Shown here piece after piece: positions 18,409 to 27,352 of a stretch of DNA of 64,000 bases. The stretch is from SABI01 sp963677695 (GTDB lineage: Bacteria > Spirochaetota > Spirochaetia > Sphaerochaetales > Sphaerochaetaceae), in contig CAXXUJ010000001.1 of the NCBI GenBank assembly GCA_963677695.2, positions 1,798,001-1,862,000 of the forward strand. Direction: 5' to 3'. Position 1 is the stretch's first letter. Every line of letters starts with the position of its first letter. The notes below the pieces were generated by a model, which was not told where the DNA came from, made no database searches, and saw only the letters and a list, made by a program, of their open reading frames with translations. The translations under genes and the position numbers were made by a program.

Positions 18409-19433
18409 TACCTGCTCATCACTTCAACCCATGCATCGATCCACGTATCTCTATTCTGGGAGACTGTCCCGTTGTCGAGAAGAAGTGCCTTCTTTGCTTC
18501 CGGAGCAATTGAGAATGCTTCGGGAAGTTCTGTGGTGGTATTGACCGGGAACATGATGTTCGTCGTTGCAATATCACCCTGAGCTTCAGTAAGAAGGAAG
18601 TCGATGAAGAGCTTTGCCGCTTCTTTATTTTCTGAGCTTTTCAGAATTCCCGCTCCCTCGATTGCAAGGTAGTTTCCTTCATCAAAGGCGGTAGCCTGGA
18701 ACCTGTCAGTCTCTTCCCACATCTTATGATAAACAGGGGAAGTTGTATAGGAGAGAACGAGAGGAGCTTCACCTTCTGTGAACAGTCCGTACCCGCTTGA
18801 CCAGCCGTCAGCAACGGTGAGGAGATTACCCTTCACACCCTTCCACCAATCGAGGTAGTCATCTCCGTAGACTGCGATCGTCCACTGAAGAAGACCCATG
18901 CCTACGCTGCTTGTTCTCGGGTCCATGACGATGATCTTGCCTTCATACTTGGGATCGAGTAGATCATCAAGAGAAGAAGGAACGTCAGTGAGGTTTTCAC
19001 TGTCGTAGACGAACGAGTATGCACCCCAGTCGAAAGGAACGAGTGTATGAGTTGTATCGAACACGAGGTAATCGGGAACGTTCTCAAGAGCAGTAGAGGT
19101 ATAGGGTTCCAGAAGACCTGATTCGATAGTACGAGAAGTCAGTTCTTCACTGATTCCTACAATCACATCAGCTTTAGGAGCGCTCTTTTCGAACTCGAGC
19201 TTGGTCAGAAGCTCTCCGCCGTTTCCAGCTGATACCATATTCACCTTGATGCCTGTCTTCGCTTCGAAGGCTTCGGCAATGGCGGCTCCAGGGCCCCATT
19301 CACCGACGAATGAATCGTATGCGTACACGGTGAGTGTACTCTCTTTCTCTATTTCCGCTGTGCCTGCGGCTGTCACCGTCAGGCTCATGCATACAGCCAG
19401 AAATACCGTTGTAAGTAGAATGCGAAATTTCAC
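18408..19433 (-). CDS. thiB: Thiamine ABC transporter, periplasmic binding protein
   Basis: A type II solute-binding protein with a signal peptide (residues 1-22, cleavage near VTAAG). The start of the mature domain (TLTVYAYDSFVGEWGPGAAI) matches the ThiB pattern, and the central segments VPFDWGAYSFVYD and DPRTSSVGMGLLQW are typical of thiamine binders. The start is GTG with a strong GAGGAGG site. It is first in the operon and sits directly downstream of a TPP riboswitch, which supports thiamine or a phosphorylated or related pyrimidine as the ligand. Confidence 0.9.
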   Translation of the reverse strand: MKFRILLTTVFLAVCMSLTVTAAGTAEIEKESTLTVYAYDSFVGEWGPGAAIAEAFEAKTGIKVNMVSAGNGGELLTKLEFEKSAPKADVIVGISEELTSRTIESGLLEPYTSTALENVPDYLVFDTTHTLVPFDWGAYSFVYDSENLTDVPSSLDDLLDPKYEGKIIVMDPRTSSVGMGLLQWTIAVYGDDYLDWWKGVKGNLLTVADGWSSGYGLFTEGEAPLVLSYTTSPVYHKMWEETDRFQATAFDEGNYLAIEGAGILKSSENKEAAKLFIDFLLTEAQGDIATTNIMFPVNTTTELPEAFSIAPEAKKALLLDNGTVSQNRDTWIDAWVEVMSR

Positions 19434-19489
19434 AATACTACCTCCTCAAAGTATGATTTCTGTCTGTGGGGATTATATGTTCTGATGAT

Positions 19490-19572
19490 TATCTGTACTC
19501 CCTTCGCTAGCATTACCTAGATCAGGTTCGACGGGTATAATCTCAGGTCGATATCGACCACCCCAAGACGGT
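19490..19572 (-). promoter_or_regulatory. TPP (THI-box) riboswitch
   Basis: On the minus strand the aptamer core is clear: TTGGGGTGG, then CTGAGATTATACCC, then GAACCTGATCTAGGTAATGC and TAGCGAAGGGA. All the conserved thiamine pyrophosphate contacts are present in order. It lies about 60 bases before the thiB GTG. The expression platform (terminator or hidden ribosome site) is not obvious from the bases between the aptamer and the GAGGAGG site. Confidence 0.96.
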
Positions 19573-19596
19573 CAAAGAATAATCATCCTTACCGCT

Positions 19597-20403
19597 TTAG
19601 TCAAGTATTCCGAGTAGTGCCCCATTGCCAGTGATGAGGGTTATGAGGGAATCATGAAAGCTCTCCAGCTTTACATACCTGCTGCTGTCATTCACGAAAG
19701 GGAGAGTCAACGGAGCGTGTGCATCATCAATGATGAGAGAGAACTCAAGGGAGGAGATGCTCTCAATTTCCTCTTCTGGCGGTGCTGCCGGCCCGATCAC
19801 TGCAGCGACAGTGAACCCGATAGCTTCAGCAAACGCTTGGTGTGAGTAATGGACAATCACCGTTCTTTCATCTTTGCTCAACTCTGATACGGCTGAGCGC
19901 ATCTGGTCGAACAGGATCTCTATCGTATCCATTCTCTCTGATGCGATATCCTGTGTACCGAAGAAAGCCGCAAGGCGGTCGACATTCTCTTTCAAAGACA
20001 AAGGTGTGAGCTCTGTCTGTATGGTCCTGATATTCTTTTCCTGTATCCCTTCAGCTGTAACAAGCTGCGCCATGAAATTCTCAGAGCCCTCCCAGAATAC
20101 CATGTCCGCCTCTTTCGCTGCCGAGATATCGTCTGGAGTAAAGGAGGGAGCCCCCTCCTTTACAGTCACAGAAGGGACGGTAACAGGATAGTCGGTGGCG
20201 AATGTCACGATCGCAGCAACCTCTTCAGTCGATGCGAAAAGGGAAGGGATGATACTCTTCTGACCTGCATAGGCTGCATAGATTGTCGAGGAACTGATAT
20301 CATCTGCTGATTCTGCTTCACCTTCTGCAAAGAGAAGGATAGGAAGGAAAAGAAGAAATAAGAAGAGGAGACCAGATTTTATGTATGTTCGTGTATGACT
20401 CAT
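19597..20403 (-). CDS. TroA-like periplasmic binding protein, atypical metal site
   Basis: A 268-aa exported protein (signal peptide to about residue 26, ending LLFAEG). The middle resembles zinc/manganese binding proteins of the ZnuA/TroA class (FTPDDISAAKEADMVFWEGSENF, then VDRLAAFFG and VIVHYSHQAFAEAIGF). The first ligand His found in the family motif (PHxYEPxPxD) is absent here (EGAPSFTPDD), so metal binding may be altered. It ends just before the TPP riboswitch and its upstream region is the 204-bp tandem repeat. No cognate permease or ATPase is adjacent. The function is uncertain: an orphan metal binder or a divergent relative. Confidence 0.6.
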   Translation of the reverse strand: MSHTRTYIKSGLLFLFLLFLPILLFAEGEAESADDISSSTIYAAYAGQKSIIPSLFASTEEVAAIVTFATDYPVTVPSVTVKEGAPSFTPDDISAAKEADMVFWEGSENFMAQLVTAEGIQEKNIRTIQTELTPLSLKENVDRLAAFFGTQDIASERMDTIEILFDQMRSAVSELSKDERTVIVHYSHQAFAEAIGFTVAAVIGPAAPPEEEIESISSLEFSLIIDDAHAPLTLPFVNDSSRYVKLESFHDSLITLITGNGALLGILD

Positions 20404-20425
20404 GCTTTCAGATTATATAGCAAAC

Positions 20426-20850
20426 GGGAAAGAAGGGAAGAGATGATGAATGAATTCGGGCTGATCGTGTTTTTTCGTGGGCAACTGCGGAGCATACTGG
20501 CAAAAAAAGAGAAAAACAACTGAAGTACTACATATATATTCTACGAAGAGTACAGGGTAACTTGTTATATTATAATGTTATGGTACCGATTTTCTCTGTT
20601 GACAAGTGAAAACTATGGATAGAGCAAAAGGGAAAGAAGGGAAGAGATGGATACTGAATTCGGGTTAATCGTGTATACTCGTTCGCACCTGCGGAGCATA
20701 CTGGCAACAAAAGAGAAAAACAACTGAAGTACTACATATATATTCTACGAAGAGTACATGATAACTTGTTATATTATAATATCTTGTTATCGATTTTATC
20801 TGATGACAAGTGAAAACTATGGATAGAGTAAAAGGAAAAGAAGGGAAGAG
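20426..20850 (+). repeat. 204-bp tandem direct repeat (two copies plus a partial third)
   Basis: The segment starting gggaaagaagggaagagat at 20426 recurs at 20630, and its first bases recur again at 20834, a period of 204 bp. Copies differ by scattered substitutions. Each contains an AT-rich block with arms gtact/agtac around tacatatatattctac, and a block around ttgttatattataat. In copy 2 the latter becomes a longer inverted repeat (gataac ... gttatc). The whole non-coding stretch between the TroA-like gene and the NikR-like gene is made of this repeat; no supported gene lies in it. Confidence 0.93.
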
Positions 20851-20862
20851 AGGGCTCATACC

Positions 20863-21282
20863 TTACCACTTGAATTCATCCACCATCTTATCGAGTGCAA
20901 CGATCGAGATGTTACCCACCACATGGGTGCTGCTCATCACTTTGGATGCCCATCGTCTCACTTCACCTGAGAGTCCCTTCACCACAAGAATCTTCAATAC
21001 CACATCCTTGGAAATATGTGACTGCAGGTTCGTATGAATCGAAAGGCTCCCATACTCGTCAACAGGAACCCGATTCAGCGTGGTTCCCGACCGGTACAGA
21101 AGGGAGACCACCGCAGTGACCTCAGCTGATTCATCAGTCTCTCCGAGCTCTCTTACCTGTTCATGAATCATATGCCTGATCGTCTGAGATCGGTTAGAGA
21201 AATCATAGGTCTGAGTCAGCTGGTCGAGAGCCTCTACCAGCTCTTTATCCATGGAAACACCGAAACGGACAGTGGAACTCAT
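20863..21282 (-). CDS. NikR-family transcriptional regulator lacking cysteine
   Basis: A 139-aa ribbon-helix-helix protein with the NikR layout: N-terminal DNA-binding domain (VRFGVSMDKELVEALDQL ... RSQTIRHMIHEQV) and a C-terminal ACT-like regulatory domain (DVVLKILVVKGLSGEVRRWA). In E. coli NikR nickel is held by three His and Cys95. Aligning to the conserved LKG segment puts Val at the Cys position and Gln at one His position, and the protein has no Cys at all. Nickel sensing by the classical square-planar site is therefore doubtful. It is divergent from nnrD and lies beside the 204-bp repeat, a possible target region. Confidence 0.8.
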   Translation of the reverse strand: MSSTVRFGVSMDKELVEALDQLTQTYDFSNRSQTIRHMIHEQVRELGETDESAEVTAVVSLLYRSGTTLNRVPVDEYGSLSIHTNLQSHISKDVVLKILVVKGLSGEVRRWASKVMSSTHVVGNISIVALDKMVDEFKW

Positions 21283-21398
21283 CTGAAGCCTCCTTGCACT
21301 GAAATAGTAACACGGTATGAGAAAATCGTGGTACCCATTTCATCCCTGTTTTCTCCCAATTTATTGACCGCTCTCGCCGGGGGGAGTAAGATACAGGT

Positions 21399-22979
21399 AT
21401 GGAAAGACTGGTGAGCACCCAGGTGCTGGGTAACATAGATGAACGGGCGATGACAGAATTCGCCATCCCCTCCCTCCTTCTCATGGAACATGCAGGAATC
21501 AAGGGCTTTCACCGCCTTGCGGAGCTTTCCGGTAAGGTGATGCTTCCCGATTCCTCACTCGTCGTGGTTGCCGGAAGCGGCAACAACGGGGGAGATGCTT
21601 TGGTCATGGCACGTGAAGCATATCTCATGGGAAAGAGGACTATAACAGTACTCCTGCTCGGTTCTCATATCTCCCAGAGCTCACAGGTGCACCGTGAGAT
21701 TATCCAACGGCTCGGTATCAAGGTGCATGAGGTATCACTTACCGAAGGCGCTCTCGATACAAAAACCCTCTCCATTCTCGAGCATGCAGGTGTTATCATT
21801 GACGGGATCCTGGGTACCGGTCTCCACTCCAAGGTGAATGAAGCCACCTCCCTTGTCATTCATACAGTAAATGAACAGAAAGAGAGAGGAGCACTGATCG
21901 TTTCAGTGGATGTACCCAGCGGGTACAGCGATCAGCTGCCGGCAACGATGGCTCATGTGCAAGCCGATATCACCATCACCTTCGGAATGAGGAAGTTCGG
22001 TTCCTACACTCCGGCAGGAAGATCCTTCTGGGGTGATATAGAGGTGGTGAATCCCTCCTTCCCTCCCTCACTGATGGAGAAGGCGGAAGCACGTGCGTAC
22101 CTCTCACGTTTCTCCGATGCGAAACTTCCAGGATTCACCGAAGCTGAGTTCAAGAACCGCCGCGGTCATACCGCACTATTCGGCGGGAGTGAGAAATATA
22201 CCGGGGCGGTTCAGCTATCCGCCTATGCCGCCTTCGCAAGCGGATCCGGCCTTGTATCGCTGTTCATCGATGAAGAGGTCGCCAGGGGTATCCGCAAGGA
22301 CCATCCCTCCTTCATCATCAATACAGCTGCCGCTCATACTCCATTCAGAAATAGTGTTCTTCAGGAGTATGATGTGATAGCCTGCGGCCCGGGTTGGGGA
22401 GCAGGCAGGGAATCTCAGCTTCAGGAAATTCTGGGCGGGAATGTTCCTGTCGTCATCGATGCCGATGGTATTTCCTCCTTCGGTTCCCTCCTTTCTCAAA
22501 AACGGATCGAAACAGGAAACCTCCCTCCGGTAGTACTCACTCCGCATCCCGGTGAACTGAGAAGTCTCCTTGAGCAGCTGACAATGCCGCTGTATGCACA
22601 GGATACCGGCTCCGGAGGAACTCCAGAAGCCTTCCTTGATGCCCTCATCAGTGTTGCCCGTTCACTCAATGTGATTCTTGTACTGAAAAGTCACGTCACC
22701 TGGATAGCTGACGGAAGAAACAGGGACTCAGTACCGATTGTCGTTGAAGGAAACAATAACGCTCTCGGGGTGGCAGGAAGCGGAGATGTCCTCACGGGTA
22801 TTATCGCCTCCCTGATCGCAGGAGGTCTGTCGGCCGCTCAGGCGGCGGTAGGCGGGGTCCTTCTTCATCAGAAGGCGGGAGAGCTGGCACGGGTGGAACA
22901 CCGGTGGTTTGACAGCAACCGGCTGATAGAATACATACCCTCAGCCTACTCGCTGATCGAGAAGGGAACAGCGAAATGA
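21399..22979 (+). CDS. nnrD: Bifunctional NAD(P)HX epimerase/dehydratase
   Basis: Repairs hydrated NADH and NADPH. The N-terminal half is the YjeF/NnrE epimerase (MEHAGIKGFHRL, VVAGSGNNGGDAL, ILGTGLHS, SVDVPSGYSD). The C-terminal half is the ADP/ATP-dependent dehydratase (RRGHTALFGGSEKYTGA, IACGPGWGAG, LTPHPGELRSL, NNALGVAGSGDVLTGII). At 526 aa it is a complete fusion. The stop overlaps the start of a small membrane protein by four bases (ATGA). Confidence 0.95.
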   Translation: MERLVSTQVLGNIDERAMTEFAIPSLLLMEHAGIKGFHRLAELSGKVMLPDSSLVVVAGSGNNGGDALVMAREAYLMGKRTITVLLLGSHISQSSQVHREIIQRLGIKVHEVSLTEGALDTKTLSILEHAGVIIDGILGTGLHSKVNEATSLVIHTVNEQKERGALIVSVDVPSGYSDQLPATMAHVQADITITFGMRKFGSYTPAGRSFWGDIEVVNPSFPPSLMEKAEARAYLSRFSDAKLPGFTEAEFKNRRGHTALFGGSEKYTGAVQLSAYAAFASGSGLVSLFIDEEVARGIRKDHPSFIINTAAAHTPFRNSVLQEYDVIACGPGWGAGRESQLQEILGGNVPVVIDADGISSFGSLLSQKRIETGNLPPVVLTPHPGELRSLLEQLTMPLYAQDTGSGGTPEAFLDALISVARSLNVILVLKSHVTWIADGRNRDSVPIVVEGNNNALGVAGSGDVLTGIIASLIAGGLSAAQAAVGGVLLHQKAGELARVEHRWFDSNRLIEYIPSAYSLIEKGTAK

Positions 22980-23416
22980 TGCAGCTCTATTTTCTCACCA
23001 TGGTAGCGCTCGTTATCGAGGCGCTGGTCTTCCTGTCAGATTACTACGGGTGGAAATATATCCTCCTCCTGAAGACCAAGAATTATCTTCTTGGAAAACG
23101 AAAACGTCTCATCATTGTGATTATCATCTATCTGATTCTGATGGTGTGCAATCTCTTCTTTCCCGTCTCTCCCGGACCCGTGCTCCTCGGAGAGTTCTCT
23201 GTCGTCATCTCTCTTGCCCTGTTCGTTCTCTTTACTACAGGAGTCTTTTTCTCACCGAAGGAGAACTTCGATGAGGAGGTGAGGGAAGCGGCTACGCCGA
23301 GAGATTTCCTCATGATGGGTCACTCCGCCATTGAATTCCATAAAAGGAATCTCGGGTTCGCAGTGATTATAGTCGCTGCGGTACACCTGATCTACCCTGC
23401 AGGTATTCTTATCTGA
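22976..23416 (+). CDS. Small multi-pass membrane protein of unknown function
   Basis: A 146-aa protein with about four hydrophobic helices (residues about 3-25, 44-64, 70-94 and 124-145) and a charged loop between the third and fourth (FFSPKENFDEEVREAATPRDF). It is translationally coupled to the NAD(P)HX repair gene by an ATGA overlap. No family is recognised. Confidence 0.75.
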   Translation: MMQLYFLTMVALVIEALVFLSDYYGWKYILLLKTKNYLLGKRKRLIIVIIIYLILMVCNLFFPVSPGPVLLGEFSVVISLALFVLFTTGVFFSPKENFDEEVREAATPRDFLMMGHSAIEFHKRNLGFAVIIVAAVHLIYPAGILI

Positions 23417-23437
23417 AAGAAGGGAATTACAAGGAAA

Positions 23438-23470
23438 GAAAAAAAAGGATGCAGTGTGAAGCTGCATCCC
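23438..23470 (-). terminator. Terminator of the glgA-glgC operon
   Basis: An 8-bp perfect stem (ggatgcag / ctgcatcc, loop of 7) is followed on the minus strand by eight T. It lies between the convergent ends of the small membrane protein gene and glgC and could act in both directions. Confidence 0.85.
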
Positions 23471-23492
23471 TTTGTAAGATTAACTTTCGTGG

Positions 23493-24788
23493 CTAGAGAA
23501 TCGTTCCGTGAGGAATGATCGCATTCTTGTGAATGATGATGACTCCATCATGAATCGAATAGTTCGAGTAGTCACCCTCTGTACGTTCGATATCATCGAT
23601 ACCGATTCTGCAACCGTCTCCGATACGGGCGTTCTGGTCAATGATCGCTTTGCGGATGATCGTCGCTTTGCCGATTCCGATATTCGGAATCTTCTTCTTC
23701 GCATTTTCCGCTTTCTGCTGATCCGTTTCATAATACCCTGCGCCCATGCAGTATACGCCGTCAAGAGATGCTCCGGACTCGATCAGGGTTCTTACACCGA
23801 TGATCGAGTTGACGATATATGCATTGGTGATAATCGAACCTTCACTTGTCAGTGAACAGGAAACGTTACAGAAATTGACCTTCGTTGCAGGAAGGTGTCT
23901 TCGGTGTGTGTAGATGGGAGCTTCCTCATCATAGAAATTGAAGGCAGGGGCAATGGATGCGATATCGATGTTGATATCGTAGAAAGCCTTGATCGTTCCG
24001 ATATCTTCCCAGAATCCGTCGAAGACGTAGGCGGCAACCTTTCTGTTCTGGATGACCTCAGGAATAATCTCCTTTCCGAAGTCAGCAGACTTGTTTGCAT
24101 CAAGAATCTCTTCCATTTCGCGGGCGTTGAAGATGTAGATACCCATCGATGCGAGGTATTCATTCTCCTTCGACAGGGGTACGCCGAGAGACTTCTGAAT
24201 GAGAGCGTCTGTCGCCTTGTATTCGCTTATATCAAGGTCGGGAGCCGGTTTCTCATAGAACTTCTTGATGATACCCTCTTCATCACACCCCATGATGCCA
24301 AGGCCTGTAGCCTCTTCGCGGCTGATGGTCTTTGCTGCGATGGTCAGGGTCGCACCGGTTTCAATATGGGTTTCGAGCATTTTCTGGAAGTCCATTCTGT
24401 AGAGCTGATCCCCGCTCAGGATGATGTAGTAATCAGCGCCCTGGTCCTGGAAGTGTTTCAGGTTCTTTCTCACAGCATCTGCCGTTCCCTGGTACCAGTC
24501 GTTGTTGTGGAAGGTCTGCTCTGCAGCAAGAATCTCTACGAAGCCGTTGCTGAACGTGTCGAACTGGTAGGTGTGGGCGATATGGTTGTGAAGTGAGGCT
24601 GAATTGAACTGGGTGAGGATATAAATTTTCTTCATCCCGCTGTTGATACAGTTGGAGATGGGAATATCGACGAGACGGTACTTTCCTGCGAATGGAACCG
24701 CCGGCTTACTTCTGTCTTTCGTCAGAGGATAGAGTCTGGTCCCTTTACCGCCCCCGAGAACGATTGCTACCGTCTTTTGTTTTTTCAT
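23493..24788 (-). CDS. glgC: Glucose-1-phosphate adenylyltransferase
   Basis: Makes ADP-glucose from ATP and glucose-1-phosphate, the committed step of bacterial glycogen synthesis. The N-terminal nucleotidyltransferase motif is LGGGKGTRLYPLTKDRSKPA, then PISNCINSGMKKIYILTQFN, YILSGDQLYRMD and FYEKP. A C-terminal left-handed beta-helix of hexapeptides (IIGVRTLIESGASL, IDQNARIGDGCRIG) is complete. The length is 431 aa. It starts three bases after the glgA stop, so the two form an operon. Confidence 0.95.
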   Translation of the reverse strand: MKKQKTVAIVLGGGKGTRLYPLTKDRSKPAVPFAGKYRLVDIPISNCINSGMKKIYILTQFNSASLHNHIAHTYQFDTFSNGFVEILAAEQTFHNNDWYQGTADAVRKNLKHFQDQGADYYIILSGDQLYRMDFQKMLETHIETGATLTIAAKTISREEATGLGIMGCDEEGIIKKFYEKPAPDLDISEYKATDALIQKSLGVPLSKENEYLASMGIYIFNAREMEEILDANKSADFGKEIIPEVIQNRKVAAYVFDGFWEDIGTIKAFYDINIDIASIAPAFNFYDEEAPIYTHRRHLPATKVNFCNVSCSLTSEGSIITNAYIVNSIIGVRTLIESGASLDGVYCMGAGYYETDQQKAENAKKKIPNIGIGKATIIRKAIIDQNARIGDGCRIGIDDIERTEGDYSNYSIHDGVIIIHKNAIIPHGTIL

Positions 24789-24791
24789 GAG

Positions 24792-26240
24792 TTACCCCTT
24801 TACTATGGTTGTGTAAACTTTACTATATTCCCGTGCCGAGTGGGTCCAGGAAAAATCTTTATTCATTCCGCGTTTTCTCATTGTATCAAAATCTTCACGT
24901 CTGTTTCTGTAGGTTTCCACAGCCCGCTGGACAGCGTCGAACAGGCTGGCACCCGAAATTTCATTGAAAAGGAATCCCGTTCCGTTCTCCATGTCGGCAT
25001 CGCTGATAGAATCGGCAAGTCCCCCGGTGTTTCTCGCTACCACGACGGTTCCGTAGCGCATCGAATACATCTGGTTCAGTCCGCACGGTTCGTACCTGCT
25101 GGGCATCAGGAAGAGGTCGCTTCCCGCCTCTGCGACATGGGCAGCTTCATTGCTGAAGATCAGGTTCACTGAGAGGTTGGGGTGGATCTGGGAAAGGGAG
25201 GTGAGTTTTTCCTCTATCTTGCTGTCACCTGTACCGATGATCAGGATCTGAACGCCAAGGTCGGTGAGCATCCTCTCTAAAGGGGAGGGCGATCCCTGAC
25301 AGAGTTCATAGAAGCCTTTCTGTTCCGCTATCCTGCTGATCATGGTGATCAGGGGAGTCTCCGGTTCGAGGGGGAGAGAGAATCTCTTCTGCACCTCTTC
25401 CTTCAGAAGTGCCTTTCCTGACATGTTTCCTGACGAGAAATGGTGAGAGAGGAGTTCATCATGTTCGGGATCCCACTCTTCGGTGTCGATTCCGTTGAGA
25501 ATACCGAACAGGCGGTTGCTCTTGCTCTTCAGAAGCCTGTCGAGTCCGCAGCCCTGTTCTTCTTCCTGAATTTCCTGTGCGTAGGTGGGTGATACTGTCG
25601 TTATGATATCGGCATGCACAAGGGCGGCCTTCATCATATTCACCCTCGCATCGACGCTTTCACTGTAGAGCATCGAGATATCTGCCTTGAGATCTCCAAG
25701 GAGAAGATCGAGGCGGGGGAATTCTCCCTGGTAGGCAAGGTTATGGATGGTGAAGACACTGGTGGCCTGTTTGAATTCGGGATCCTGGCCTATCATGTAG
25801 GGGACGAAGCCAGCTGTCCAGTCATGGCAGTGGAAGACATCGGGAATCCAATCAGATTCCTTGCAGAGCTCCAGCGCAGCCTTGCTCATCAGGATATAGC
25901 GGAGAAGGTTGTTCGCGTAGGGTGAGAAACTGGTATCACCGTAGATGCCTTTGTTCTGTGAAAACCATGGGTGATCGATGAAGAAGACCTCTACCCCTTT
26001 CATCGTTGTTGTGAGGAACCTTACGGTCTCGCTTTTTCCAGCAACCTGAACGGTGCAGGTGTAGGGAGAGGGTGAAGGGGGGAAGGTGGTTGTATCTGTA
26101 AGCCCATAGAGGGGAAGGACGAGTCTGACGGTGTGATCAGCCATTTCATTCAGTGCGATAGAGAGGGATGAAGCTACATCAGCAAGCCCTCCCGACTTTG
26201 AAAACGGGACTGCTTCACTCGTGATCATATAAATCTTCAT
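24792..26240 (-). CDS. glgA: Glycogen synthase (ADP-glucose)
   Basis: GT5 family starch/glycogen synthase that extends alpha-1,4-glucan from ADP-glucose. The N-terminal KSGGLADV motif binds ADP-glucose, the DWTAGFVPYM segment follows, and the C-terminal EPCGLNQMYSMRYGTVVVARNTGGL is the donor-site loop. The frame is open to a TTG at 26276, but the protein family begins at MKIYMITSE, so the ATG at 26240 is used; the ribosome site is weak. It lies upstream of glgC in one operon. No branching enzyme is in the window. Confidence 0.95.
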   Translation of the reverse strand: MKIYMITSEAVPFSKSGGLADVASSLSIALNEMADHTVRLVLPLYGLTDTTTFPPSPSPYTCTVQVAGKSETVRFLTTTMKGVEVFFIDHPWFSQNKGIYGDTSFSPYANNLLRYILMSKAALELCKESDWIPDVFHCHDWTAGFVPYMIGQDPEFKQATSVFTIHNLAYQGEFPRLDLLLGDLKADISMLYSESVDARVNMMKAALVHADIITTVSPTYAQEIQEEEQGCGLDRLLKSKSNRLFGILNGIDTEEWDPEHDELLSHHFSSGNMSGKALLKEEVQKRFSLPLEPETPLITMISRIAEQKGFYELCQGSPSPLERMLTDLGVQILIIGTGDSKIEEKLTSLSQIHPNLSVNLIFSNEAAHVAEAGSDLFLMPSRYEPCGLNQMYSMRYGTVVVARNTGGLADSISDADMENGTGFLFNEISGASLFDAVQRAVETYRNRREDFDTMRKRGMNKDFSWTHSAREYSKVYTTIVKG

Positions 26241-26304
26241 ATGTACATTAGACCATTGAAAAACAGCTATGGTCAAGAAAATTCGCTGAATCAGTACAAT
26301 TTTA

Positions 26305-26360
26305 ACGAAAAACTAAAGCCGGTGTGTACGAGATTTTCTCCCGTTTTCACCGGCTTTGAA
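26305..26360 (-). terminator. Terminator of the tsa-trxB operon
   Basis: A 10-bp perfect stem (aaagccggtg / caccggcttt) lies between trxB and glgA and is followed on the minus strand by tagtttttcg. The 23-base loop is larger than usual. Confidence 0.75.
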
Positions 26361-26379
26361 AGTGAAGTGTCTATGGTGT

Positions 26380-27330
26380 CTAGAGGTACGCCTGTCCTCT
26401 CAGTTCATCAATGTATTCCGCTGCTGCATGTGCGGCTATCGCACCGTCGCTTGCGGCGGTGATGATCTGTTTGAACACACCGTTTCTTACATCACCGGCT
26501 GCATAGAGTCCGGGGATGTCGCTTCTCATATGTTCATCTGTCTTGATATAACCGTCTTCATCCGTTCCGACAAAGGGGACGAGTGCAGTGGAGGGGTTGG
26601 CACCGATGAAGATGAAGACTGCGTCGAACGCTTCATCATAGTCCTCTCCGGTTTCGATGTTGTGGAGGGAGACATGGGTCACCTTGCTGCCGTCACCCTT
26701 GATCTCGTTGAGTGTGTGCTTGAAACGGGTATCGATATGGTCGTCATGTGCTACGTTGTCGGCGATACTTTTCTGAGCGCGGAAGCGGTCTCTTCTGTGA
26801 ATGATGACCACATCGCCTGTGAGCTTCGAAAGGAAGAGAGATTCACCGCACGCGCTGTCTCCTCCTCCCACGACCAGGATCTTCTTGTTTCTGAAGAAGG
26901 GACCGTCACAGGTGGCACAGTAGCTGACGCCTCTTCCCTGGTATTCTTTTTCGCCGGGGGCGCCGATCAGTTTTCTTTTCGCACCGGTTGCCATGATGAC
27001 AACGGGGACAGTGTACTCATCAGAAGGGGTCTTCACGGTGAACGAGCCGTCTTCGTTGTGAAGTACTGCATCGACCGAGCTGAGAATCACCTTGGCACCG
27101 AACTGTTCAGCCTGCTTGTGAAATTTCTCTGAAAGCTCAAAACCGCTGACAGGTTCATCAAAACCGGGGTAATTCTCGAGGTCATCAACGATGAGAGTCT
27201 GCCCGCCGGGAGCCATCTCTTCGATCATATAGGCGCTCAGGCCGGCACGTGCCGCATACTGTGCTGCTGTGAGACCTGCCGGGCCTCCTCCGATGATGAT
27301 AATATCGACTTTTTCTTTCTGTTCGCTCAT
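26380..27330 (-). CDS. trxB: Thioredoxin reductase
   Basis: FAD- and NADPH-dependent reductase of thioredoxin. The FAD site is IIIGGGPAGLTAAQYAARAG, the redox pair is in SYCATCDGPFF, the NADPH site is VVGGGDSACGESL and the C-terminal FAD contact is PGLYAAGDVRNG. The family N-terminus points to the ATG at 27330 (MSEQKEKVD), not the longer open frame from 27399 that runs into tsaB. It is the last gene of the TPR-tsaE-tsaB-trxB operon. Partners could include the WCGFC thioredoxin at 33820. Confidence 0.95.
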   Translation of the reverse strand: MSEQKEKVDIIIIGGGPAGLTAAQYAARAGLSAYMIEEMAPGGQTLIVDDLENYPGFDEPVSGFELSEKFHKQAEQFGAKVILSSVDAVLHNEDGSFTVKTPSDEYTVPVVIMATGAKRKLIGAPGEKEYQGRGVSYCATCDGPFFRNKKILVVGGGDSACGESLFLSKLTGDVVIIHRRDRFRAQKSIADNVAHDDHIDTRFKHTLNEIKGDGSKVTHVSLHNIETGEDYDEAFDAVFIFIGANPSTALVPFVGTDEDGYIKTDEHMRSDIPGLYAAGDVRNGVFKQIITAASDGAIAAHAAAEYIDELRGQAYL

Positions 27331-27352
27331 GGATTTCGTACCTCTTCTATAG

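Noticed and set aside
20665..20859. Short frame inside the 204-bp repeat
   Set aside because: It is not preserved between the two repeat copies and looks like non-coding sequence.
21300..21390. Classical NikR operator (GTATGA, 16 bases, TCATAC) upstream of the NikR-like gene
   Set aside because: A GTATGA half-site is present, but the second half is imperfect and the spacing is wrong.
26356..27132. Long frame antisense to trxB
   Set aside because: The sense strand has every thioredoxin reductase motif; the antisense product resembles nothing.
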